DNA of 34,309 nucleotides from Eubacteriales Family XIII. Incertae Sedis bacterium (GCA_031264295.1 JAISED010000073.1:1-34309), one strand, 5' to 3'; positions 1 to 7,909 are shown, counted from the stretch's first letter. Notes: generated by a model from the sequence alone, not told the origin. Numbers and translations: made by a program.

Positions 1-342
1 GTCGAAGACGAAGCCCGTTACGTTGCGTCCGCTCGTATCAAAAAAACCATACTTTTGCTCATCATTCAACACTCGGCAAAAGCCGTCATAATAGCACAAG
101 TACATATCAACCGACAGCATAACCTTGCCTGATGCGTCAATAATTTCAGACTTACCCGCACGCTGCAAATCGAAGTCCCCGGCGCCCTGTCTTCCGGCTT
201 TATTGGTTATAATATATCCATTATCATTGCCGACATAGATACTACCTCTCGTAGGGGCGATTATCACAGTTCCTTCATCGTCAACAACACCAAAATAGTA
301 GCCGTCAGCGCAGCGCCTACTACTCGTTCTCAGGGACGTCAA
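1..342 (-). pseudogene. WG-repeat protein fragment, 5'-truncated and running off the window
   Basis: The minus strand is open from about 360 to the window edge. It encodes WG/KWG-type beta repeats: a 'DGYYFGVVDDEGTVIIAP' segment, later 'KYGFFDTSGRNVTGF', each with the aromatic-Gly-hairpin-Asp-x-x-Gly pattern. No ATG lies near the expected start. The frame overlaps the last codons of the preceding lipoprotein gene in another phase, and the only upstream start-like codon is a TTG at 340-342 with no ribosome site. WG proteins normally begin with a signal peptide, which is missing here. I read it as a 3' remnant joined to the lipoprotein gene by a deletion. A fragment of a still-translated gene, made by coupling or frameshift, is possible. 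The 3' end is not in the window. Confidence 0.5.
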
Positions 343-1915
343 AAACCAGCGGCCACTTTGTCAGCAATGTGTATGAATTGTATTCTTCAGCGGATACGCC
401 CTTGCCGAAGGCGATGGCGGCATGCCCCCAGTACACCGGAATGTATATCACCTCTTCCTGCGCGATCGAGTTTGACTCTATTATCAGATCTATCTGCTCC
501 GAAAGCGACGATGTTTCATTCACCCTCGCCGTTATCTCCGCCACCTTGCCGTTGTACCAGTTAGCAGGGTTTGTACTCATACCCCTGGCGTCAAGCAGCC
601 AACTGGTTATTTCCGCCGGTTCCGCCGATGTGGGTACGTAGATCATCCAGGCCATACCCTGATTTCCGTCGCCCACCTCGCTCAGCCACTGTACAAGCGA
701 TATCTCCTTGACCTCAAGGTCTATGCCCAGTTCACTAAGCTCCCCGGCAATATGGCGAGACACCTTGCCTACATTCTTATAGCTGTTGGGATAGGTAATC
801 GTCGCAGAAAATCCGTCGGGAACCTTTGACAGCGCTAATTCTTCTTTCGCCTTTGCCATGTCGTAATCGTGATGAAATACCTCACTGAGTCTTTCCGCAG
901 CCGTCTCACTGTCGAGAAGCGCGGAGAACTGCTCAGGCGATGATATCGCGGTGGCGACCTGTCCGTGACCTCCCAGCAAGTCGTTTACTACCGTTTCCCT
1001 GTCAACGGCGTACGCGATCGCCCGGCGAACATGTATGTCGTCAAAAGGCTCGATAGACGTATCAAAGGTTATGCCATGATATGAACGATCGGGCAAGAAT
1101 TTCAGTGCGGCGCCTTCCACCGCAGCCCATTGTTCGGCGTCTTCCATCGGCACATTAATTGTAAAATCCGTCTCGCCCCTCTGAAACGCCGAAAACCGCG
1201 CGCCGTCGTCCTCAAAAAAGTCAACACGAACAGTACCTATTCCCGGTATCCCGCCCCACCATGTATCCACGCGCTTGAATATTACATGAGAGCCTGCTTC
1301 GAACTCCACCACCCGATAGGGACCGGAGCCGAGTATGAGATCCTGCGGCGAACCCACAGTCTCCGCGCTCTCTGTGAATGCCCTGGATGTAACAAAAAGC
1401 CCGCCCGTATTGGAAACCGACCATAGAAATCCCGTGTGCGCGCCATCAAGTGTGATAGTAACTTCATATTCTCCGGTTTTTTCTACATCATTCAAATAGC
1501 TTGGGAAATAAACAGAAGTTGCAGGCGATAGTATCGGATCGCTCGCTCTTTGGACACAGTAAACAACATCGTCGGCAGTGACAGGAGTTCCGTCCTGAAA
1601 TTTAGCGTCTTCACGTATCTTAAACCTCCACACTGTTGCATCCTCGTCCTCCCAAGATTCCGCCAAAGCCGGTTCGATAGAACCGTCGTCGGAGATCGAA
1701 ACAAGACCTTCTTGAACGATTGAGGCCACATAATAGTTGAAAACACCCGCTTCCTGATTAACGTCAAGCGTAGATAAAGAACCCGGCAGAGCAACACGAA
1801 GAATCTTACTTCCCGCTGCCCAGCCATCAAGCGTATCGCTTTCCGTATCCGCTCCGCAAGCGCCAAGAGACATGGCAATCAAGACGATTGCCGCAACTGA
1901 CAAAAAATATCGCAT
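320..1915 (-). CDS. ABC transporter substrate-binding lipoprotein, peptide/nickel (SBP_bac_5) family
   Basis: This is an extracytoplasmic solute receptor of the OppA/DppA type, 531 residues from the chosen ATG. The start at 1915 follows AAAAGGGGGG at a good distance; an upstream in-frame start at 1948 precedes that ribosome site and is unlikely. The N-terminus is a lipoprotein signal peptide with lipobox LGAC (Cys20), so the protein should be anchored to the outer face of the membrane. Family landmarks are 'AESWEDEDATVWRFKIREDA' followed by 'FQDGTPVTADDVVY', the usual second-lobe entry of cluster C binding proteins, and 'RRAIAYAVDRETVV' further on. The ligand is probably a peptide but cannot be read from sequence. 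No permease or ATPase genes flank it, so it is an orphan receptor here. Two consecutive TAG codons end it. Confidence 0.9.
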   Translation of the reverse strand: MRYFLSVAAIVLIAMSLGACGADTESDTLDGWAAGSKILRVALPGSLSTLDVNQEAGVFNYYVASIVQEGLVSISDDGSIEPALAESWEDEDATVWRFKIREDAKFQDGTPVTADDVVYCVQRASDPILSPATSVYFPSYLNDVEKTGEYEVTITLDGAHTGFLWSVSNTGGLFVTSRAFTESAETVGSPQDLILGSGPYRVVEFEAGSHVIFKRVDTWWGGIPGIGTVRVDFFEDDGARFSAFQRGETDFTINVPMEDAEQWAAVEGAALKFLPDRSYHGITFDTSIEPFDDIHVRRAIAYAVDRETVVNDLLGGHGQVATAISSPEQFSALLDSETAAERLSEVFHHDYDMAKAKEELALSKVPDGFSATITYPNSYKNVGKVSRHIAGELSELGIDLEVKEISLVQWLSEVGDGNQGMAWMIYVPTSAEPAEITSWLLDARGMSTNPANWYNGKVAEITARVNETSSLSEQIDLIIESNSIAQEEVIYIPVYWGHAAIAFGKGVSAEEYNSYTLLTKWPLVFDVPENE

Positions 1916-1970
1916 AACTAATCCCCCCTTTTGTGAAAATAATGTCAAAATAAACTTCCCCTTAAACGTA

Positions 1971-1979
1971 ATTATATCA
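1971..1979 (-). promoter_or_regulatory. Extended -10 promoter of the substrate-binding protein gene
   Basis: On the minus strand TGATATAAT gives a perfect TATAAT (1971-1976) with the TG of an extended -10. No good -35 lies 17 bp upstream, which fits an extended -10 promoter. The predicted start of transcription is near 1964, about 50 nt before the ATG. Confidence 0.55.
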
Positions 1980-2020
1980 TAATTTGTGAAATTTTCTAGT
2001 ACTATATTAATATTTGTCGA

Positions 2021-2054
2021 TTTTTATTTACATTTTTGTTTACTTTTTGTTTAC
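2021..2054. repeat. Three A/T-tract repeats of 11-12 bp between cadA and the lipoprotein gene
   Basis: Three near-identical units, TTTTTATTTACA then TTTTTGTTTAC twice, lie about 45-80 bp upstream of the lipoprotein -10 box. The 11-bp spacing places the A-tracts roughly on one face of the helix, as in intrinsically bent DNA or an UP-like element. The role is inferred. Confidence 0.45.
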
Positions 2055-2083
2055 GCCTGAGCGTTCTTTTTCACCCCTTATGC

Positions 2084-4315
2084 CTATCGGCGCACACCGT
2101 GTCCCGCGCGTACCGCGTTCAATGTCGCGATAAGCGCCACACCGACGTCCGCAAACACGGCCTCCCACATTGTTGCGAAGCCCGCTGCCGCCAACAGCAG
2201 CACAAGTCCCTTTACACCGAGCGCGAAAAATATGTTCTGCCATACGATACGGTGCGTATTCCTGGCGATATCTATCGCCACAGCCAGCTTCGACGGTTCA
2301 TCGTTCATTATCACCACGTCGGCGGCCTCGATAGCGGCGTCAGAACCCACTCCGCCCATCGCAACACCTATATCCGCTCTGGCAAGCACAGGTGCATCAT
2401 TGATTCCGTCCCCGGCGAACAACACCTTCTTGCGATTCTTCGGCCTATCAAGCGTCTCCTTAGCGGATATAATCTCTTCTATTATATCAAGCTTCTCATT
2501 TGGCAGCAATTCCGCTTCTACTCTGTCTATGCCGAGGCTCTCGGCTACGCTTCCGGCTATACGTCTATTGTCGCCTGTCAGCATTATTATCTTATCCACT
2601 CTGCGCTTTCGCAGCTCATTTATTGCCGCTGCACTGTCCCTTTTCACCCTGTCCGCTATGATTATAGCTCCGCAGTATTCCCCGTTCTCGGCTATATACA
2701 CGACCGTTCCCGCGCATTCAAGTTCAGGCGCCTGCACGCCGTCCGCCTTGAGCAAGGCTCCGCTCCCAGCAAGTATCACCTTCCCGTTCGACGACGCTCG
2801 AACCCCGCGCCCCGCGATCTCTTCGATCTCAAGTCCGCCTGCCGGGTTCTCCGTCCCGTTCGCTGACACACGCGCCCCGCGCCCCGCGATCTCTTCGATC
2901 TCAAGCCCGCCTGCCGGGTTCTCCGTCCCGTTCGCTGACACACGCGCCCCGCGCCCCGCGATCTCTTCGATCTCAAGCCCGTCTGCCGGGTTCTCCGTCC
3001 CGTTTGCTGCGGCGTCATATGTCTCGCAGATGGATACGGCTATAGGATGGGTTGAATGGCGCTCGGCAAGTGCGCCGAGTCTAAGCACATCTTCTCTGCT
3101 TCTGCCGTCCGCCGGTAATATCTCCACTACATTAAATTCACCTTCCGTGAGGGTTCCGGTCTTGTCGAACACTACAGTATCCACCCGGTTCAAAGCCTCA
3201 AGGAAGTTTCCGCCCTTTACAAGCACCCCTCTTGACGAGGCAGCCCCGATACCGCCGAAGAAGCTCAGCGGAATTGATATTACAAGGGCGCAGGGGCACG
3301 ATACCACCAGGAATACAAGCGCCCTGTATATCCAGTCGGCAAAGCTGCCCGCCCCGGCAAGCGGCGGCACTATAGCCAGTAAAACGGCCACCCCAACGAC
3401 AGCCGGCGTATAATAACGCGCGAATGTCGTGATAAAGTTCTCTGTTTTGGCCTTCCGCCCGCCTGCGGACTCAACCATTTCTATTATACGCGACGCTGTG
3501 GATTCGGAAAACGCCTTTGCGACCCTCACCCTGAGCAAGCCCTGTCCGTTAACAAAGCCCGACAGAACCCGATCCCCTTTCTTCACATCACATGGCAGCG
3601 ATTCGCCTGTCAGCGCCTTCGTATCCATTGCGGACACGCCGTCCTCAACAACACCGTCTAGCGGTACGCGCTCGCCCGGCTTTATGAGAATCAAGGCATT
3701 CACCTGGACATTCTCAGCCGCAACTTCATCGAAACTCCCGTCCTCTCTGATAACATTCGCCGAATCCGGCCTTATATCCATAAGCGCGGATATTGACTTT
3801 TTCGAGTGACGTACAGCTCGTCCCTGCAGATACTCGCCCACATTATAAAACAGAATTACCGCTACCGCCTCGGGATATTCCCCTATCACAAAAGCCCCAA
3901 TACTAGCCACCGCCATGAGGAAATTCTCGTCGAATATCCTTCCGCTTGCTATGTTTTTCCCGGCTGACATCAGCACATCCCTCGCGACGAGTAAATACGC
4001 CGCCGCAAACAATACAGGCGTTATCGGCGGCGCAAGCCGTAGTCCGAACGAACTGTATGTGAGGAAGACCCCCGCCGCGAACAGTACGATCCCGACAATA
4101 GTCAAGGTCTTTTGCAACCAGCTCTTTTCCTCTTCCGCGTGTTCACCGCTGCATCCGCACGAGCAAGCGTGCTCTTCATGCCCGGAATGCTTATCTACTG
4201 CGTGTTCTTTATGTCCGGAATGTTTATCCGCTGCGGCTTCTCCATGCTTCAGCGCACACCCGCAACTCTCCGCTTCACTATGTTCACTGTCCAATGACTT
4301 CATAACCAACGACAT
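2084..4315 (-). CDS. cadA: P1B-type heavy-metal (Zn/Cd/Pb) exporting ATPase with internally repeated N-domain
   Basis: This membrane pump exports soft divalent metals at the cost of ATP, about 743 residues. Visible motifs, numbered on the longest 748-residue frame, are TGES (241-244), the transmembrane metal-site CPC (345-347), the phosphorylated Asp in DKTGT (389-393), the N-domain HP (428-429) and GDGINDAP (640-647). Instead of a folded HMA domain the N-terminus is a His/Cys-rich tail with two copies of an 11-residue DKHSGH(K/E)EHA unit and a CSCGC cluster. Three 24-residue copies of the EIEEIAGRG nucleotide-binding segment sit at about 443-514, where family members have one. The ATG at 4315 lies 8 nt after GGAGG; GTG 4318 or ATG 4321 are alternatives. 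It follows cadC in the same direction, so the pair should be a metal-inducible operon. Confidence 0.93.
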   Translation of the reverse strand: MSLVMKSLDSEHSEAESCGCALKHGEAAADKHSGHKEHAVDKHSGHEEHACSCGCSGEHAEEEKSWLQKTLTIVGIVLFAAGVFLTYSSFGLRLAPPITPVLFAAAYLLVARDVLMSAGKNIASGRIFDENFLMAVASIGAFVIGEYPEAVAVILFYNVGEYLQGRAVRHSKKSISALMDIRPDSANVIREDGSFDEVAAENVQVNALILIKPGERVPLDGVVEDGVSAMDTKALTGESLPCDVKKGDRVLSGFVNGQGLLRVRVAKAFSESTASRIIEMVESAGGRKAKTENFITTFARYYTPAVVGVAVLLAIVPPLAGAGSFADWIYRALVFLVVSCPCALVISIPLSFFGGIGAASSRGVLVKGGNFLEALNRVDTVVFDKTGTLTEGEFNVVEILPADGRSREDVLRLGALAERHSTHPIAVSICETYDAAANGTENPADGLEIEEIAGRGARVSANGTENPAGGLEIEEIAGRGARVSANGTENPAGGLEIEEIAGRGVRASSNGKVILAGSGALLKADGVQAPELECAGTVVYIAENGEYCGAIIIADRVKRDSAAAINELRKRRVDKIIMLTGDNRRIAGSVAESLGIDRVEAELLPNEKLDIIEEIISAKETLDRPKNRKKVLFAGDGINDAPVLARADIGVAMGGVGSDAAIEAADVVIMNDEPSKLAVAIDIARNTHRIVWQNIFFALGVKGLVLLLAAAGFATMWEAVFADVGVALIATLNAVRAGHGVRR
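2785..3000 (-). repeat. 72-bp tandem repeat, three copies, inside cadA
   Basis: Copies span 2785-2856, 2857-2928 and 2929-3000. The last two are nearly identical and the first diverges at its downstream (gene 3') end. Each encodes 24 residues including EIEEIAGRG. The reading frame is preserved, so this is an in-frame intragenic minisatellite. Confidence 0.95.
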
Positions 4316-4435
4316 CACCATTACCTCCAAATTTCAAACAGTTATCTTATGAGGACTTCCACGTCCCGCCTTATTTCTCGCCTTTATTTCTCGCCTTACT
4401 TCTCGCTTTTATACGCAAACGCGGCCGCCTTCGGC
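4316..4435. repeat. cadC-cadA intergenic spacer with degenerate 12-13-bp repeats
   Basis: This 120-bp spacer holds three imperfect copies of CTTATTTCTCGC at about 4370-4406 and then the cadA ribosome site (GGAGG at 4324-4328). No terminator hairpin was seen, which supports cotranscription of cadC and cadA. Confidence 0.5.
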
Positions 4436-4837
4436 TCACTTCGTGTGCCCTACATGCTCGAGACCCTGTTCGAATATCTTCTTAACATGATCATCGTCCA
4501 AACTGTAATATACCGACTTGCCTCTCTTTTCAAATTTGACAAGCCTCACATTGCGTAGAACCCTGAGCTGATGCGACACTGCCGACTGCGTTAGCTTTAA
4601 CAGGGCGGCTATATCGCATACGCACATAGTATCTTGTGAAAGCGCGAATAGAATGCCAAGCCGCGTCGGATCCCCCAAACTCTTATATAGTTCGGAAAGG
4701 CTGTACAAGTCGCGCGCGCCGGGCATAGCAGCCCTGACCTTCATGACCGTATCCGCGTGTATTATATTGCACTCGCACTTGTCGCCCTCCGTCGATAGTT
4801 CTCTTTCTTCTGCCAAGATTATTTCATCTAAATCCAT
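4436..4837 (-). CDS. cadC: ArsR/SmtB-family metal-sensing repressor, CadC type
   Basis: This is a winged-helix repressor that should leave DNA when it binds Cd/Pb/Zn. It has 133 residues from the ATG at 4837, chosen because GGAGG lies 5 nt upstream; a longer frame reaches 4897 through a Gly/Ile-rich stretch made by a 6-bp microsatellite. Two metal-site types are visible: an N-terminal CEC and alpha-3 MCVCDI (CadC-like thiolate site), and a C-terminal alpha-5 pattern DDDHVKKIFEQGLEH (SmtB/CzrA-like site). The recognition helix is 'LTQSAVSHQLRVLRNVRLV'. It sits just upstream of cadA in the same orientation and has its own promoter bracketed by two family-type operators. Confidence 0.92.
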   Translation of the reverse strand: MDLDEIILAEERELSTEGDKCECNIIHADTVMKVRAAMPGARDLYSLSELYKSLGDPTRLGILFALSQDTMCVCDIAALLKLTQSAVSHQLRVLRNVRLVKFEKRGKSVYYSLDDDHVKKIFEQGLEHVGHTK

Positions 4838-4941
4838 CATATCCTCCACTCCGGCGCCCATGCCAATGCCAATGCCAATGCGTGCGGCGCAGTTCATAAC
4901 AATGCTAAACCTAGTCTAAACCATATCCAAATTAAATAAAT

Positions 4942-4969
4942 AAACATATGAGCAATCGTTCATATGTTT
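4942..4969. promoter_or_regulatory. SmtB/CadC-type operator O1
   Basis: A perfect inverted repeat, AAACATATGA-N8-TCATATGTTT, matches the family operator pattern (ATATGA..A....TTCATAT). It starts next to the -10 box of the cadC promoter and covers the likely transcription start, the normal position for repression. Confidence 0.8.
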
Positions 4970-4997
4970 TATATATGCCCACCTTTGCGAGCTTCAA
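4969..4997 (-). promoter_or_regulatory. cadCA promoter
   Basis: On the minus strand -35 TTGAAG (4992-4997) and -10 TATAAA (4969-4974) are separated by 17 bp. O1 lies immediately downstream and O2 upstream. Confidence 0.65.
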
Positions 4998-5009
4998 ACA
5001 TAAATATGT

Positions 5010-5033
5010 TCATGTGAGTAATTATTCATATGT
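5010..5033. promoter_or_regulatory. SmtB/CadC-type operator O2, imperfect
   Basis: CATGTGAGTA-ATTATTCATATG resembles O1 (CATATGAGCA-ATCGTTCATATG) with its centre about 66 bp away, upstream of the -35 box. Two operators suggest cooperative binding or looping across the promoter. Confidence 0.6.
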
Positions 5034-5068
5034 TGGCTGCGGCTATGCGGCCTTTCTATTTTGTTCAA

Positions 5069-5085
5069 CCGCTCGCCGGGAGCGG
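5069..5085 (-). terminator. Weak hairpin downstream of the AraC-family gene
   Basis: CCGCTC-N5-GAGCGG forms a 6-bp GC stem 33 nt after the AraC stop. No T-run follows, so termination here is uncertain. Confidence 0.3.
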
Positions 5086-5117
5086 GCTTATGACCCGCCC
5101 GCCGTCCTGCCGCTATG

Positions 5118-6101
5118 CTACTCCGCGATTCCTTCGTCTAGCCATTCCTGCGTCTCGCCGGCATCATCTAACCACTCCGGTGTCTCGTCGTTAAGCTTAT
5201 CCGTCATACCCGCTTGCTTAGGCGCTTTACGCGTCCCGCCGATCTTCTGCTTGAACTTCAGCGGCGCAATCCCCGTTTGCTTCTTGAAAATCCTGGAAAA
5301 GTATGCTCCATCTCGGAAGCCCAGCGCTTTAGCCACTTCTCCTATGGCAAGATCCGTATTAGCGATAAGTCTGCACGCCTCGTCGACGATCGTCTTCCTT
5401 ATCATTTTACCGGGAGTCATTCCGGCGTTACGCCTCACTTGCTCATTAAGATAACCCAAAGATATTTGCATTTTCTCGGCACAATCACGCACTGACATGA
5501 CCCCTCCGCCATGTTTAATGATCAACTGTTGAAACTCTTCATATAGATCCGAACTTTTTTTCACCGTAACGCTTTTGTCGTCACCCATTTCAGCCCTCAT
5601 CAACATCTTAACCATCGCGCTTACACATGCCCGCGCCACCTGACGCCAGTTCGTTTTCTTCCACATAATCTCAGTGTCAATCATATTTATGAGCCTGTGT
5701 ACAACAGCTTTCGATTCCCCTTCAATCTTTAACCCCATTCCTGAAAATCCCCTGATTATATTCAACTCCTGCAGTGCCCCGACTATAAAGTCTTGTCCGC
5801 AGAAGAACTTCTCCCCAAAACAGATCTCAACCCCTGAAATCTCAGAGACATTTTCCCAATAATGCACCTGGCTGGGATTCACAACAAATATCATATCCTC
5901 AACGTCTTCATATGGCGTAAGGTCGATCACATGCTTGCCTCTCATCTTTTCTACATATATAATCTGATAGAACGGATGCTTGTGCGGCTCAATCTTATCG
6001 CATCCGCCGATGCCGATCTGCGGGCCGCACAAACTATTCAATTCGAGATCTGTATCATCCTCTGCATCATAACGTTCGCGCATAGCCAAGTCAATTCCCA
6101 T
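5118..6101 (-). CDS. AraC-family transcriptional regulator with N-terminal cupin-like sensor
   Basis: This 327-residue DNA-binding protein has a beta-rich N-terminal sensor (about 30-130, with HKHPFYQIIYVEK and HVIDLTPYEDVEDMIFVVNP) and a C-terminal double helix-turn-helix (about 205-300, with SLGYLNEQVRRNAGMTPGKM and the signature AIGEVAKALGFRDGAYFSRI). AraC proteins of this layout sense small molecules and activate nearby genes; the ligand is unknown. The ATG follows GGGAGG by 10 nt. The C-terminus carries two 10-residue copies of an ET(P/Q)EWLD(D/E) unit not expected in the family. The gene diverges from the MEMO-AMMECR1 gene, but a functional link is only positional. Confidence 0.9.
   Translation of the reverse strand: MGIDLAMRERYDAEDDTDLELNSLCGPQIGIGGCDKIEPHKHPFYQIIYVEKMRGKHVIDLTPYEDVEDMIFVVNPSQVHYWENVSEISGVEICFGEKFFCGQDFIVGALQELNIIRGFSGMGLKIEGESKAVVHRLINMIDTEIMWKKTNWRQVARACVSAMVKMLMRAEMGDDKSVTVKKSSDLYEEFQQLIIKHGGGVMSVRDCAEKMQISLGYLNEQVRRNAGMTPGKMIRKTIVDEACRLIANTDLAIGEVAKALGFRDGAYFSRIFKKQTGIAPLKFKQKIGGTRKAPKQAGMTDKLNDETPEWLDDAGETQEWLDEGIAE
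5131..5187 (-). repeat. 30-bp tandem duplication at the 3' end of the AraC-family gene
   Basis: Segments 5131-5157 and 5161-5187 are diverged copies at a 30-bp period. They encode the acidic Trp-containing repeat of the last 20 or so residues. Confidence 0.75.
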
Positions 6102-6145
6102 AATGCTTCATCCTCCCTTTGATGCCGCAACAACGCATTGGCACA

Positions 6146-6174
6146 ATTATAAAGCTTATTACTATTTACGTCGA
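6146..6174 (-). promoter_or_regulatory. Putative promoter of the AraC-family gene
   Basis: On the minus strand TATAAT (6146-6151) is preceded after 17 bp by TCGACG (6169-6174), a 4/6 match to -35. The leader would be about 40 nt. Confidence 0.5.
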
Positions 6175-6192
6175 AACTGCCTAATAAATCCG

Positions 6193-6222
6193 GATAGTAT
6201 ATTCGACTAGAAAAATACTATC
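6193..6222. promoter_or_regulatory. Inverted repeat in the divergent AraC / MEMO-AMMECR1 spacer
   Basis: GATAGTAT-N14-ATACTATC is an 8-bp perfect inverted repeat between the two outward promoters, just upstream of the + strand -35 box. It could be a regulator operator. The rest of 6102-6459 is AT-rich and shows no gene. Confidence 0.35.
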
Positions 6223-6232
6223 ATTCAAAACC

Positions 6233-6261
6233 TTGACTTTCATGTCATTTAGGTTAATAAT
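6233..6261 (+). promoter_or_regulatory. Putative promoter of the MEMO-AMMECR1 gene
   Basis: TTGACT (6233-6238), 17 bp, AATAAT (6256-6261). It implies a leader of about 190 nt; no riboswitch fold was recognised in it. Confidence 0.4.
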
Positions 6262-6459
6262 ATGTATTAGGACTTAGATAATAATATATAACATTTATAT
6301 TGGGTTTTGCAACTAGTTTTATGATTACTTGCTGATTTTTTTATTTTTCACCGCACTATGTTCGCCCGCAAGTTTAATCACTGCCATTTTTATGGTATTT
6401 TGGATAATCTATCCTGTGGGTCGACAGATTTGTATAAGAAATTGGGGGAGGGGAACAAT

Positions 6460-7845
6460 ATGGCCATAAAGGGAGCTTTTATCTTGCCTCATCCGCCTCT
6501 GATCATTCCCGACGTGGGCAAGGGTCAGGAGCAAACGATAAAGAATACTACAAATTCTTTCATGTACACAGCGGAGCAGATAAGCGGGCTTGCGCCCGAC
6601 ACTATCATAATCATTTCTCCGCACAGCGCGCTATACTCGGATTACTTTCATATATCGCCGGGGCAGCAAGCTCACGGTGATTTCCGGCGTTTCGGCGCGG
6701 GCAATATCAGAATTTCAGCGGACTACGATCCGGTTTTTGCCGCCGCGCTCGCCGATAGAGCTTCTAAAGAAGGTCTGAACGCCGGCTCGCTCGGTGAGAA
6801 GGATCCGGGTCTTGACTACGGGGTTACGATCCCTTTGTTCTTCATAAACAAATGCTACACCGATTATCGGCTGGTTCGTATAGGTCTTTCATGTCTGCCG
6901 TATGCCGATCATTACCGGTTGGGTATGTCTATAGAAAAAACCTGCCGCGATCTCGGCAGACAAGCGGTAATCATAGCCAGCGGCGATCTGTCGCACAAAC
7001 TCCGGCATGACGGTCCTTACGGCTTTGCGCCCGAAGGCGCGGAATTTGATAAACGCGCAACCGCGGCGATATCGAATGGGGATTTCCTTGAACTTATGTC
7101 TATAGAACCCGCATTGGCTGAAAAGGCCGCCGAATGCGGACTCCGGTCATTTATCGTCATGGCGGGGAGCCTTGATGCCAAGGCGGTAAACGCAAAGCTG
7201 CTTTCCTACGAAGGGCCTTTCGGCGTGGGCTACGCCGCAGCCTCCTTTATACCTGAAGGCGGCGACAATTCCCGCAGATATCTGGAAAGCCACTTTATGA
7301 ACGAAAAAATGAAGATGCAAAAGATAAAGAATAACGAAGATGAATACACGCGCCTTGCCCGTTACGCGCTGGAGACATGGATGCTTACCCACAAACGCCC
7401 TTCTCTCCCTCAGATCGTGCCCAAGGAGATGCTTGAAAACCGCGCGGGCGTATTCGTTTCCTTGAAAAAACACGGGACAATGCGTGGCTGTATCGGTACA
7501 GTCTCTCCGGTTACAGATAACATCGCCGAAGAGATAATGCATAATACCCTTGACGCCGCATTGTGCGATTCCCGCTTCGATCCCGTCGCTAAATCAGAGA
7601 TCGACGATCTGATCTACAGCGTCGACATACTAACGCCTCCGGAACTTGTGAATTCCATACGTGAATTAGATCCGCGGCGTTACGGTGTAATCGTCACCCA
7701 CGGCGCCAAACGGGGGCTGCTTCTGCCCTTACTCGACGGCATAGACTCAGTAGAACAGCAAGTATCAATCGCACTCAAAAAAGCCGATATCGATCCGGAC
7801 GAAAACTACCGCGTTGAACGTTTCGAAGTAGCACGCCATATATAA
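6460..7845 (+). CDS. AmmeMemoRadiSam system fusion: MEMO/LigB-like domain plus AMMECR1 domain
   Basis: This 461-residue protein joins two partners of the AmmeMemoRadiSam set. Residues 1 to about 270 resemble the class III extradiol dioxygenase/MEMO1 fold (PHPPLIIPDVGKG near the start, IIISPHSALY, IASGDLSHKL and a C-terminal GYAAASF). Residues about 295-460 are AMMECR1, recognised by the hallmark MRGCIGT and the preceding GVFVSLKK. The ATG at 6460 follows GGGGGAGGGG; an upstream in-frame start at 6358 has no ribosome site. The cellular role of the family is not settled; a chemical modification pathway with a radical-SAM enzyme is inferred by others from gene clustering. That radical-SAM partner is not in this window. 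The fusion is common in Clostridia as far as I recall. Confidence 0.88.
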   Translation: MAIKGAFILPHPPLIIPDVGKGQEQTIKNTTNSFMYTAEQISGLAPDTIIIISPHSALYSDYFHISPGQQAHGDFRRFGAGNIRISADYDPVFAAALADRASKEGLNAGSLGEKDPGLDYGVTIPLFFINKCYTDYRLVRIGLSCLPYADHYRLGMSIEKTCRDLGRQAVIIASGDLSHKLRHDGPYGFAPEGAEFDKRATAAISNGDFLELMSIEPALAEKAAECGLRSFIVMAGSLDAKAVNAKLLSYEGPFGVGYAAASFIPEGGDNSRRYLESHFMNEKMKMQKIKNNEDEYTRLARYALETWMLTHKRPSLPQIVPKEMLENRAGVFVSLKKHGTMRGCIGTVSPVTDNIAEEIMHNTLDAALCDSRFDPVAKSEIDDLIYSVDILTPPELVNSIRELDPRRYGVIVTHGAKRGLLLPLLDGIDSVEQQVSIALKKADIDPDENYRVERFEVARHI

Positions 7846-7864
7846 ATACCGATCGGCGGAAGGT

Positions 7865-7909
7865 CTCATGCAAGAACTCCCCCGCTTAAGGTTGGAGTTC
7901 TTGCATGAG
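7865..7909. repeat. 16-bp perfect inverted repeat spanning the stop of the DUF2225 gene
   Basis: CTCATGCAAGAACTCC (7865-7880) is the exact reverse complement of 7894-7909 with a 13-bp loop. The right arm is the last coding segment (LMQEL) of the minus-strand gene and the left arm lies beyond its stop. A second outer pair, GGCGGAAG (7855-7862) with CTTCCGCC (7934-7941), extends the symmetry with an interruption. It may act as a hairpin between two convergent genes, but neither side has a T-run. Confidence 0.8.

Noticed and set aside
1981-2000. Possible Rex operator (TTGTGAAA-like)
   Set aside because: Only one half-site is present; the second half of the palindrome is missing.
2036-2866. 276-residue open frame on the + strand
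   Set aside because: It is antisense to cadA, has no ribosome site or recognisable domain, and its openness follows from cadA codon use.
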